Below are positions 12,008-21,857 of a stretch of DNA of 64,000 nucleotides, one piece after another (position 1 is the stretch's first letter; each line of letters opens with the position of its first letter). Under the pieces are notes generated by a model. That model was not told where the DNA came from. It worked only from the letters and a program-made list of their open reading frames with translations, and ran no database searches. The DNA lies in assembly GCA_032718475.1 (NCBI GenBank), contig JAUCBJ010006110.1:1-64000 (forward strand). Reading direction: 5' to 3'. The position numbers and the translations under genes were made by a program. This stretch comes from Nemertoderma westbladi (taxonomy: Eukaryota > Xenacoelomorpha > Nemertodermatida > Nemertodermatidae).

Positions 12008-12848
12008 TCACATAACGTCACGGTGTTCCAAACCAGAGACTGTATTTCCTAGTGATCGGTTGTCACGGGGCTTCAGGCCAAAGCGTTGGCGCTCGTCTTT
12101 GGACATTTTATAGTTTTTAATAGATATCCCTTCCCCCCCCCCCCCAGATGACAGGATCCATCAAGGAGTTGCGGTGAGTTTGATTGCATATCAGGTGAAA
12201 GGTAGCATACTGTGAGTCTGGATATAGCGCCACGGATAGCACGTCGTCATAGGGAAGATTTTCGCTACTGAGGTAGTTTTTAACGTCGTCACTTGTGGTC
12301 GTTGGATCGAGGCGGCCTATGCAGATGTAGGCCTTCCTTTCTGTGGGTATAATTTCCGTGTTAATATGCCGTTCAGAAGCTGAAGTTACAGCGCGAAGGG
12401 GGCCACCAACTTTGCACCCACGTGTGATTGTGGATTGAGGTCTTGAATTTGCGCGTAAAGTGTTGTGCCCTACCTGTATCGCGGGTCCCGTAGGTAGGGG
12501 AAGTACAGGAATTCTGTTCCTAACTGCATTGCTGTAGTTACGGGGGGCTGGGCCGATTTGTGTACCGGTACCGGCAGTTCCTTCTCCGGCTGTGGTTGGG
12601 TTCAGACGTACTTCTTTAATTAGGTCGTTCTTTGCTTCGATTAGTTCCTGTTGGAAGTTGGCTAATTTCTCCCAAACTGGGGGTAGTGAGGCGAGATTCG
12701 TCATGTACAGCGAGTTCATAGCACGGAGTTGCGCCGTTATAAGCTTCCCGTCCTCGATGGAAACGCTCTTTTTTTGCTTTACTTTGGCAAAAAGTGATAA
12801 AATAGCGTCTTGGCATTTGTTAAACGTATCGGTTGCAGAGTCTCCCAT
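12008..12848 (-). pseudogene. LINE-C ORF1, RRM-like RNA-binding protein
   Basis: ORF1 starts at an ATG (12848). Residues 1-80 are predicted mostly helical. Residues 82-150 are a low-complexity linker rich in Pro, Thr and Arg. Residues 172-235 look like an RRM: AYICIGRLDPTTTSDDVKNY gives the first strand and helix, and YATFHLI the RNP1-like strand. LINE ORF1 proteins of this kind coat element RNA as part of the RNP. A run of 13 C (12133-12145, G on the coding strand) puts the frame into an early stop at 12117. In another frame the sequence stays open to a TGA at 12008-12010, with SKDERQRFGLKPRDN readable. A one-base homopolymer change is the likely cause, real or assembly. Confidence 0.75.
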
Positions 12849-12923
12849 GATTAATTGGACAAATCAGATATCAAGTTCGTAATTTTCCAGTAACTAATTC
12901 ATTAATTCGATTCTAATTCGATT

Positions 12924-13074
12924 CATTAGGTCGATAAAATGAGGATCAATTGATTTACTGGGAGCAAGAATGGGATAGGAGTAGCGCCCACACCTATATA
13001 TATACCTTTGGGTAGCAGCTATAGAAAGAGGAGCCTTAGGGTCGCCTCCGACTTAGACTGACTGTTTGCTTTGA
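12924..13074 (+). mobile_element. SINE-1, 3' half (split by LINE-C)
   Basis: Continues the SINE-1 body after LINE-C: ATAGGAGTAGCGCCCAC, GGTAGCAGCTAT, GAAAGAGGAGCCTT and the end GACTGTTTGCTTTG match 58430-58552. It begins with the right copy of the LINE-C target-site duplication (12924-12940). Confidence 0.8.
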
Positions 13075-14636
13075 CTTTAGATAAACATGGGTTACTTACT
13101 TGACTTGACACCAACAATAAACAATTAAATAATGTATAGCAAGTTTCAATTATTTCTCTGCATGCTATTATTAATTATTGTTAACGACCATTGAAACAAT
13201 GAACAACCAGGGAAAATTGACAGCTGCATTGAAATATATGAACTGACATGCCAATTCAAGGTGTTCATGATTATATAAACAGTCAAATTTACAGTAATTT
13301 AAAATGCTAAAGTTATTTAATAAAAAAACAGCCCAATTCTATTTATGGAACTATTTATTCCTGCGTCATCTGCTTGCATGGCGAAATACAATCATCTCTA
13401 TAGTAAGGAAGTTTCCTCAAAATAGAGAGAAATACTAAGAAATATGTTTCTGGTAATATAAATAAATTCAGTAAGATCAAACGGGCTTATTTACTTAGGT
13501 GAGAAGATTAGATTGTGGTAGGAATTTTATCTAATTGGGAAAATGGAAGCACCATAGAAATTAATTCGATAATCTCTTGTACACTTCATTAAAGATTAGA
13601 TTCACGCATCTCCAGAGTACATGCTGGTTACAAAATGAAGAGGTCAAGCCACTAGGAGTTCTATTTCTATATCCTTATAGATTACCATTAATTATGAGTT
13701 TAACTCCAAAATTCCCAGAAGTGCTATAAGTGTTAGTAAAGGATTATGTAAGCAACGGGGATTAGAATCGTATAAAGAGAAGAAACTGTTATAAATGTAA
13801 TAATATACAATTCGTGGGTGTGGTTATCTTCTAGAATGAATGAGATTGCTCATGCGTCCCGTGCCCTGGATCGGGCTGTGCCACTGCTATTTACCTTCGG
13901 ATTATAATTTTTGGGTGATACAATAAGACATGAATAAAGAAGTGGGGACATGTCTGGCATCGATGGTGAATACATGGTAATTATGCCATTAGAGTTCTGA
14001 ACATTGTTTCCAATAACCTCACCTGCTTGATGTTCTTTGATAAACTCAGATAAGATCACTCATGTAACTAGTCTATTTAAAACATATTTACCACGGTGAT
14101 GCATTGCTGACCGGCCAGCCATACCTACTCAGGTGCAAGCGGGCCCTATAAATCACTAATTCAACTGGATTAACCAGATCAGTTTCAAGATGTGAATGGC
14201 ACACATGATCAGTCGCAAATCTCATCCATAGTTAAGTCACTGCAGGCGTGTAGGGTGGGGGTGGTATTGGATTTTGGAAATTATTGGTTACCACTGAGAA
14301 CCGAGAATGTACATGTACATGTACATTGTACAATGCCTTGTTTGTTAAGTAAGTATTGTATGTAATGCCATGAACCCTGTGCAACACAACATTCTGGTCC
14401 TGGTGTGATATTTGTAATATTTACAAATAGACTTATATCGGATACTGCCTGTTCTAGACTGGCTGAGAAGTCCTTGAACACCATCTAATGTTTCTGACAT
14501 TATTGATACAAGAAAAGCGGCTATTTCTTAAGGGCCTAAAAATGTTTGGGAAAATGAAAAATCTTTTTAAAAAAACAACTTTTTATCCCATTAATAATAA
14601 TAATAATAATATAATATAATATATATCTTTTATTCA
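13075..14636. other. No gene recognised
   Basis: AT-rich intergenic DNA. It holds a short (TGTACA)n-like palindromic run at about 14307-14332 and an (AAT)n/(AT)n microsatellite at about 14590-14630. The open frames at 13850-14059 and 14281-14484 show no family signature. Confidence 0.5.
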
Positions 14637-16300
14637 TCAACTTGCGGGACATAAGTAGCTGGACATAAGTGCCCGAGCAGTGGAGTGAAATCCCAGAGTC
14701 CCTAGTTTGTCTAATAAAATTTTATGGTCAATGGAAATAAACGCCTTAGATAAATCTAGAAAACCGACCGCAATATATTTGTTTTTATCCAGTTGGTCGC
14801 GCCAGGTTTCATTAGCTTGGGTCACTGCGTCGGTGGCCGAGAAACCTTTCCGAAAACCAAATTGTCTGGGATAAAGTTTGTTGTTTTTATTTAAGTATGC
14901 AGGCATGTGATCCAGTAGTATTTTTTCAATAATTTTAGCAAAAGGTTATGGCAATTGGTCTATAATTTGATGGGTCTGTCCGGTCGGTCGCCTTTTTAAA
15001 TACGGGAATGATGTCAGCTAATTTAAGTCTGTCTGGAAATTGAGAGGAAGTAATACAGTACAATGGTTGACAATGTGTAGTAATGGACAATATATATATA
15101 ATACATAATACATATATATAGTATATCTGTATATATAGTATATATATATAGTATATATAGTACCAGTCCCTTATCAATGTTATGTCCCTAAAAATTGCCC
15201 TATCACCCAAATGTTCATGCACCTCATTTGAAAATTGATCCCTGACCCCCCACCAAGATTCCCTTAAACTGTCCGGTATAATTTTGTAAATTCCCCCATC
15301 CCTAGACTTTTTTAACAAATCCCACAGGTACGATGGCCAAGCATTTTGCCATTTCGGCTTACTACCCCCTAAACCTACACTAATGTACCGCCTGCATTCC
15401 CCACAAACTGTTATAGGCCCCCTCCTTCTGTTCCCCAGCTCCCCATATCTCCTACATACATATACATACATACATATACACATATATATAATACATATAA
15501 TAAGAGGACTCATTAATTTCAATGTCGTGATGGGGATATTACAAGGTCCAGAAGATTTATTTGAGTTTAGGATACGTATTACAGTATCTAAGGTAAGGGG
15601 AGAAATGCAATTGAAGGAAAATTGTTGACTGTCTTGTACTGTAGAAACCGCTGGGATAATTAATGGCATGGATTTATTTACATTTTTTGTGAAATTTCTA
15701 CAAATTCTCTTAAACGAATAAATCTGTAATAAAGGTTGGAGATGTCGAGATCTCCAATGATAATTTTTGCCCCTTGTTTTAATTAAAGGATGGGAATTAC
15801 ATACGAAGTTCGTTTCTTGTTAAGTATAGCATTTATTATTTGCCATTTTGACCTTGCCGTGTTCCTATACGATTTTCAGTTTTGAATTTGTTGCGTGCAG
15901 TTTTGTATTTGTCATAGTTACTCATACATTTGTTTTCCCTCAAATTTTGAAAAAAATCTTATTTATCCTGCTGTAGCCTTTGTAAGTAGGGAGTTGACCA
16001 TAGAGAGTTTTCAATTAATTTGGTGTTTCGCACAATTTTGCGTTTGTAAGGGGCGTGCTTATCTAAAATCTTAGTTATGTTATCTTCAAATAAATTATGC
16101 TGGTCATTATACTGGCTGTATACAAAGTATACAGGCGACTCCAATCCAATGAAGCGATGTTGGCAAGAAAGGCTTTTTCATTTAAATTTTTCATATCACG
16201 ATAAGTTATGGTTTTTGATTTGTTATGAGAGGATTTATTAATGGCAGCGTTCCCTTTTGTAAGATTTATATCAAAATCATAATTTATATCGGATTTGTCA
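14637..16300 (-). mobile_element. LINE-D (CR1-like) fragment, interrupted
   Basis: Minus-strand relic reading 5' to 3' from about 16300 down to 14637. It has a linker region (KAFLANIASLDW, DKHAPYKRKIV), the start of reverse transcriptase (LNSNKSSGPCNIP at about 15530-15570, then RLKLADIIPVFKKATDRTD and NYRPIAI), and motif A GFLDLSKAF (about 14755). The sequence ends shortly after motif A, so motifs B and C are absent. One-base shifts occur near 14938 and 16140. A separate insertion at 15088-15498 splits the RT domain. The style (FLDLSKAF.xIDH) is that of CR1/Jockey-group RTs. Confidence 0.8.
15088..15498 (-). mobile_element. Insertion in LINE-D carrying an unrecognised coding patch
   Basis: This block interrupts LINE-D between LKLMSPLI and the TSSQFPDRLK segment. 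It is bounded on both sides by (TA)/(ATAC) microsatellite DNA. On the minus strand 15160-15453 is open for 98 codons. It contains CGEC, the unusual Trp/Pro-rich stretch GSKPKWQNAWPSYLWDLL, and IPDSLRESWWG. Codon-like composition contrasts with the AT-rich borders. I do not recognise the family. It may be a captured piece of another transposable-element protein. The frame stays open through both junctions, which is probably chance. Confidence 0.45.
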
Positions 16301-18087
16301 TGAAGACACTGCCATGAAGTACAATAACATTGGAAATGGATGGACGTTAGTAACAAACTCAGCAGTAAGAAACTCGGCCAATGCATCAATTGGTGGAGTA
16401 GGAATTCTGCTAAGTCCATTTCACTTAAGACCCTAAACAACATCGAATCTATAAATTCCAGGGTTATGATCGCAACATTGGATGGGAATCCCAAGACAAC
16501 AGTTATATGTTGCTACAGTCCAACCAATGCCTCAGAGCCAGAACAAGTAGTCAAGTTTAATGAAGATCTGACTGGACTTATAAAGGACATTCCGAAACAC
16601 AATGTTAAAGTCATTGCTGGTGACCTGAATGCGCAAATTGGACCTACTTTTAGACCTAATGGAAGAATATGAATTGATACCAACAAACAACACATTCGAA
16701 AAGAGTAAGGGGAAGCTATGGACCTTTCAATACCCTAATGGAACCAAAGCACAACTGGATTACATCCTTATAAACAAAGAGTGGAGAAACAGCATGATCA
16801 ACTGCGAGGCATAAAAGCTCGTTCAACCCAATTGGTTCGGACCACAGAATTGTGACTGCAGAGATCAGATTCAGTTTGAGAGCCAGCAAACCCAGGACAA
16901 GCAAGCAAATCAACTATGACTGGGAGAAACTCAGAACTGACAATGCAGTAAAGGATGCTTACACAGTAGAAGTTCAAAACCGCTTTGAAGCACTCCAGTC
17001 AATGGATGAAGACCAGTCCACCGATTCAATATACCAGAATATAATAACAGCCCACAAGGAATCAGCTAAGAGGCATATCCACCAGAAACCCAAACGAAAA
17101 CAGTATGTGCCATGGCAAAACTCTGAGGTTACTTGTAAGAGAGAATATCTTAAGATAGCCTACAAAGTTAAAACCGAACAACCAACAACAGAAAACATTA
17201 ACAAGGTTGAGAAAGCTAAGGACGATCTTAAATTGGCCTACAACATCAGCCAGGAAAAGTACATACAGGATAAAATTGAAGTAATTACAACTGCTCAAAT
17301 ACAGCAACAATCAAGACTTACCTGGCAAACTGTAAATGAGGTATCTGGTCGGAAAAGTTATGCAAAGGGGCGCCTCAAAGCCGATAGTCCTGAAGAACGT
17401 GTTGGGAAGTGGAAAAATCACTTCAGCAACTTGCTTGGGCACTGCCCAAGCAAGTTGCTGAAGTGATTTTTTTTTTTTTAAGATATTTTTTTTTTGGGCA
17501 GCCACCAAAAATCGAGGTCAGCCCTACAAGGAAAATATATGACAAGACACTACCTATAGAAACAGGGGACTTCACACCTGCCGAACTCCAAAGAAGCATT
17601 AAAAGCATGTCCAATAATAAAGCGAGTGGATTAGATGAAATCCCAGCGGAGGTATGGAAAACAGGAGTGCTAAACAGACCATTATTAAATGTTTGCAACC
17701 GGATGTTAAAAAGCCACCACCAATTTGGACTAAAGGTCAACTAAAGCCTCTCCCCAAGAAAGGAGACCTCGGCATACCAACAAACTATCGTGGGATCTGT
17801 CTGCTTGTGGTTGCTGCCAAAATAATATACAATAAAATGATTCTATATAGGATTAGGCCTCACATAGAGAAACTACTGCGTAAGAGCCAAAACGGATTTC
17901 GACCAAGTAGATCAACAATAGCTCAGATACTTGCACTACGGAGACTGATTGAAGGAATTAAGTCGAAGAATCTCCCCACAGTCACGACTTTTGTGGACTT
18001 CAAGAAGGCATTCGACTCCATCCCTGGAGGCAAAAATGCTTGAAATCCTAAGAGCTTATGGAATACCAGAAGTAATTGTTGCTGGAA
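16300..18087 (+). mobile_element. LINE-B-like fragment (endonuclease and RT)
   Basis: Plus-strand LINE, related to LINE-A along its length and possibly the 5' part of the LINE-B family. The endonuclease runs from about 16302: IGNGWTLVTN, ICCYSPTNASEPEQV, AGDLNAQIG (D and N of the GDFN motif), AQLDYILINK and GSDHRIVTAEIRFSLRAS. The linker is 16852-17466 (YDWEKL, KQYVPWQNSEVTCKREYLK). RT continues with NNKASGLDEIPAEVWKTG, PLPKKGDLGIPTNYRGICLL, QNGFRPSRSTIAQILALRRL and motif A TFVDFKKAFDS (about 17988-18020), then stops at EILRAYGIPEVIVA. Several one-base shifts and a 59-bp fold-back insertion (17442-17500) break it. At 18088 it joins LINE-E. Confidence 0.8.
17413..17471. repeat. Perfect 29-bp inverted repeat with 1-nt centre
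   Basis: 17413-17441 and 17443-17471 are exact reverse complements around the C at 17442. The left arm is ordinary LINE coding sequence (HFSNLLGQ region) and the right arm is its inverted copy. T-rich DNA and a second GGGCA (17496-17500) follow, after which the LINE frame resumes (PPKIEVSPTRK). Confidence 0.85.
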
Positions 18088-18239
18088 AGCATTCGACAAG
18101 GTGGTACACACAAATCTGTTACAAAAGTTGGCTGCGTATGGGATCATGGGTAATCTATTAGACTGGATTCGGGTCTTTTTAACAAATCGCAAACAGCTGT
18201 TTCCTATGGGTGCTCGATTTTTACAGACTCAGATCCAGG

Positions 18240-18595
18240 TTCGTTAAATCACACATACAAAGTTCGAGGATTCTTCTGGAAACTTTGGTGTGGGGTCTCG
18301 AAATTCTCATCAACATCTGCTATCTTAGCTACTATAGACAACCCTGATTCAGTTGATCTCCGTAATCTAACAAGCCGCATCGCCGCCGGGCTGCGGCTTT
18401 GCTACTATCTAACGGATGCCACCGTAAGTACTGTATAAAGGAAAACAGTTGGCGTCCAGAGATTGATTGTATCTGTGGTCTGTGCAACTCTAGCTCATCA
18501 GTTATCCATCACTATCGAACCTGCCCGAGTCTACCGAAACTTTGAGACACCCTTACGTTGCGCACTCTTCCTTTTAGATCTATAATTATCACTTT
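18240..18595 (+). mobile_element. LINE tail inserted into LINE-E
   Basis: The block lies between LTNRKQLF and DYADIISGTPQ of LINE-E and does not belong to it. It encodes SWRPEIDCICGLCNSSSSV followed by HHYRTCPSLPKL and a stop. This is a CX2CX7HX4C knuckle with a C-P-S-L continuation, the same arrangement as the LINE-C ORF2 tail (YCGQSAHHRYHVLDC ... CPSL). It is therefore the 3' end of a LINE-C-like element. Breakpoints are approximate. Confidence 0.6.
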
Positions 18596-19399
18596 AGCTT
18601 TAACTCAGATTATGCTGATATCATATCGGGAACTCCCCAAGGAAGCTTCGTCTTGGAACCGATTTTATTCCTTGTGTTTGTAAATGATTTGCCTTCAGAA
18701 TTGACATATGTCGATTGCAAACTATTTGCTGATGATTTGAAAATTTATGACAGCAGTGAAAAATCGTTAAATATACAACTAGCGTTAGATTCTCTAACCC
18801 GTTGGAGTAAAACGTGGCAACTAAATGTCGCTGCGCATAAATGTCATGTAGTGTGCAAAATAATATTTAGATGTTTTCTCACGTCAAATGTTAAGGTGTT
18901 AATTACTGCATGTAAGGCATATATATGTCCGCCCTCTGTTAGAATACTGCACGGTGGTTTGGTCGCCGCACCAATTGTTCAACATTAATTTGGTTGAGCG
19001 TGTTCAACGCTATTTCACCAGACGCTTAGTCTCCAGATGAAAATTAATTCTCACCGATAGCAGTTACTCTAACAGACTATCACACCTCAACTTACAAGTT
19101 AGAAATTATGCGAATTATTTTCGACATCCGAATGGTGTATAATATATGTCACAACAACATTGACCTATGTTTTAGCGATTTTTTTATGGATGTGAACAGA
19201 GAGGGTTTGGGGGGAAATAATATGAAACTATTCGTGCAACAAAGTAGATTAGTTATCTCTAGAAACCGCTATGCAAACAGGTCTGTATCAGTTTGGAATT
19301 CTCTACCTTTAGAGACTGTCAATGCAATTAATTTAGATACCTTTAATCGCCGAATATGCAATGTAGACTTCAGCCATCTGTGTCACTGTATTAATTAGT

Positions 19400-19851
19400 A
19401 ATCAGTCCGTAACATATTTTAATTTTTAATTTTATCAGTAATACTTATCGTTGATGTGTTGAACTACTGTATAGCTACGTACAAATCCCAACTGCCTCGT
19501 TCCGTGTCGTTTTTGTTACTTATATTTTGTTATTTTTTTACACACGTGCATTTTGCATTCAATCATCAATCTGTTCAGTAATAATTATCTAGTGTGCTTA
19601 GACTGCTTACTGTAACTACTGTACAGCCACATTTTAATTCCACCCTGCCTCGTTCTGTTGTTTTTGCTATCTACTGTGAAACTACGTAGCAATCCGACCT
19701 TTCTCGTTTTCGTTTTAGTTTTATTGATATGTTTTTAGTAAACTTTGTTTTAAAATTTTTTTTTTAATTCTTTTTGAGTGAAACGTTTTTAAGTTTTAAG
19801 TTTTAATATTGATCTACCTGAGATACTCATAAGTGCAGCTACTGCCTGGGT
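19400..19851. other. LINE-E 3' untranslated region, no gene
   Basis: Non-coding and T-rich, with three degenerate copies of a block around ACTACTGTA...CTGCCTCGTTC. It is annotated as part of LINE-E on position only. Confidence 0.4.
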
Positions 19852-19863
19852 TATCTTCTCCCT

Positions 19864-20393
19864 TGAATAGGCTTTCCAGGATTTGGAAGTCACCTAGAAT
19901 TAATCGGAAACTTAAAGTCCGATTATTTAGAGCAGCAGTAGTTCCAGTACTCCTCTACGGGAGTCCATGCTGGGCTCTAACTGCTGAGGACACCAAATCT
20001 CTGGATGGCACATTCACAAGAATGCTACGCCGGGTACATTGTGTCAAGTACAATGCACACATCTCCAACCAGACACTATATAACATTGGAGGTGTCTCAT
20101 TGGTTCCCCCAAGCTTGACACTGGAACAAAATCGCCTCCGCTTTGCAGGACATTGCTTTCGCCGTGAGGACCAGCCAGTGCATAATCTTGTACTTTGGCA
20201 GCCTCATGGAGTGAATAAGCATGGTGGACAGCCCATGACTTTCTTGAGACGCATCTTAAAGGACACTGGCCTTAAAGATGCGGATGATCTAGCAAATGTC
20301 ATGGGTGATACGGAGTTGTGGCGGTGCAATTTTGTTGACAAGCCGGCACAGCATTCTTAAAAATGCAGCTGCAATGCAGCATGCCGATCCTAG
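19864..20393 (+). mobile_element. Young 5'-truncated LINE-A copy
   Basis: The translated C-terminus (LNRLSRIWKSPRIN to NFVDKPAQHS) equals that of the intact LINE-A except for one residue (GDT versus GDR). It ends in AAAATGCAGCTGCAATGCAG and CATGCCGATCCTAG. A 12-bp target-site duplication TATCTTCTCCCT flanks it (19852-19863 and 20394-20405). 5' truncation plus a short duplication is standard target-primed retrotransposition. The near identity shows that LINE-A was active recently. Confidence 0.9.
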
Positions 20394-20549
20394 TATCTTC
20401 TCCCTCCATAAGCATAATTGTGCAATTATTTCCAGTTTTTCTTCCTCGTGTTGTTTATATTTTATGCGTGCAGTTATGTGCATTTTTACTTGTCGTGCAG
20501 TTATTTGGAGTGTCTATTACAATTACAATTACCTAGGATGCTGCTTATA

Positions 20550-20895
20550 AGGCCCAGGCTGAACAGTTAGTGGTCTGTCTTCCCGCCAGCCAGCGTCAAA
20601 CCATCGAATGGGCCGTCACCAATAAGAATGGCGGGTGGCTCACAGCCCAACCATCATCAGCCATGGACCATATTGAACTTCGCCCCGACGAGTTTCATGA
20701 TAGCCTTGCACTCTGCTATTATGGCATAGTTCCACCAGGCCTGGTTAGGACGAGGCCCCCTTCTGGTTGCCTGGTGATAAAACGCCGTGATGAACTGTGC
20801 GTGGTATTCGGTGATCTCATGGCCTCTGCATTTGACACATCTAATGTGGAGCGCATGAGTTGGTTAACAAAATTAAATAATTACAATTATTTTGA
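20550..20895 (+). pseudogene. LINE-H C-terminal region, fragment
   Basis: An open frame from about 20550 contains NGGWLTAQPSSAMDHIELRP, DEFHDSLALCYYG and LVIKRRDELCVVFGDLMASA. From memory of invertebrate retroelement proteins this is the WLTxLPL...F.L...EFRDALxLRYG block followed by GGLVIRRHNEVRDxLGDL. The Cys-rich part that normally lies between them has been lost here (PSGC remains). The next part of the same domain survives independently at 39388-39985. No catalytic domain is present. Confidence 0.6.
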
Positions 20896-20899
20896 TTAA

Positions 20900-21336
20900 C
20901 ATTAAGCGCTTATAAAGAGTACTTTGAGTGGAAGGGTTTACTGTGGAAGATCACCCATGGTGGTAAACACGCATTCCTTTGCTTAATGAGCCTAAAAGAT
21001 TCTCCCATTCATAACATGTTAAATAAATGGATATGTTCTGGGATGATTTCATGACATGGCTCCCAAGTGATATTACGGGCACAGGGACTGTTTGTTTTGT
21101 ACAATTTACAATATATAAAAGTATGGGAGATAACAGCCCCACTACAGCACATATCTAAATGTTGGAGGCAAAAATGGGGAAACCGCGCCCTCTCGAAACC
21201 CCGGTTCCTAAGTCTCTCCAAGTTTCGAATACAGAATGTAGTCAAAAGATTCAGTGCAAAAACGCATTTTTATTTTATAAAATTGTTGCGCCCCCTTTAG
21301 TACTCTGCGCCCAGGGCCATTCTCCCCCCCCCCCCT

Positions 21337-21369
<33 letters not shown>

Positions 21370-21857
21370 TTGACCGCCCCTGATCCATGGTTTAAAATTA
21401 TTATGTTGAATAGATTCATTGTAATCAAAATCAGGAGGATCACTACCTACCAGCAGTCCTGAATATACGCATGTAGGCCTTTATACACTGTACAGTATTA
21501 ATATTTAGTTAAGATAGTAATATCTCATTAATATCAGGGTTGATGATGCATGTTCGTCACTTTTAATCAAAGATAGACTGAACATGACACATATAATGGA
21601 AAGAAGCTACTGGTATATAATTAGAAATACTTCCCGCCAGGTGTGGTTCAGTAGTTGCATCAACTGTACAATGATAAAAGTTCAAATGAGCTAGATATTA
21701 AGATATTCTTCTTGCTATCAATGAATACATTAATTAAACCGTATAGGCCTGTTTGTTTGAAATGAATCCACTGTATTGATTATATACCGGTAGGTAAAAT
21801 ATAAATGGATTTAAATAGAAAAGAAATGGATTTCATCCATTTATTCGCGTGATGAAA
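20900..21857. other. No gene recognised; long C tracts
   Basis: Non-coding. Homopolymers of 12 C (21324-21335) and 32 C (21338-21369) are separated by TA. Short open frames have no family signature. Confidence 0.5.

Larger units (their letters stand above)
8759..12923 (-). mobile_element. LINE-C, near full-length two-ORF retrotransposon
   Basis: A 4165-bp LINE on the minus strand. In coding order it has a 5' UTR of about 75 bp (12849-12923), ORF1 with an RRM-like fold (12008-12848), ORF2 with endonuclease and reverse transcriptase (8888-11992), a short 3' UTR containing an ACCCCGTTCGGGGT hairpin, and an A-tail (about 11 A, T on the plus strand at 8758-8768). It is flanked by a 17-18 bp target-site duplication inside SINE-1, as expected from target-primed reverse transcription. 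ORF1 and ORF2 each carry breaks, so this copy is inactive as sequenced. Clade is unassigned; the RRM-type ORF1 and poly(A) tail fit Jockey/I-like lineages. Confidence 0.85.
18088..19855 (+). mobile_element. LINE-E (CR1/Jockey-like) 3' portion, interrupted
   Basis: Starts inside RT motif A (KAFDKVVHTNLLQKLAAYGI), then NLLDWIRVFLTNRKQLF. After a foreign insert at about 18240-18595 it resumes with DYADIISGTPQGS (motif B), LFLVFVNDLP and KLFADDLKIYDS (motif C, FADD, about 18725). Downstream are LEYCTVVWSPHQLF and ERVQRYFTRR. From 19108 the classic C-terminal block follows (QQSRLVISRNRYANRSVSVW, NSLPLETVNAINLDTFNRR), ending at TAG near 19398. Frameshifts lie near 18640 and 18940-19000. The roughly 450-bp 3' untranslated part holds imperfect repeats around CTGCCTCGTTC. 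Confidence 0.8.

Noticed and set aside
11681-12113. Plus-strand Gly/Pro-rich ORFs
   Set aside because: They are shadows of the Pro-rich repeat at the start of LINE-C ORF2 on the minus strand.
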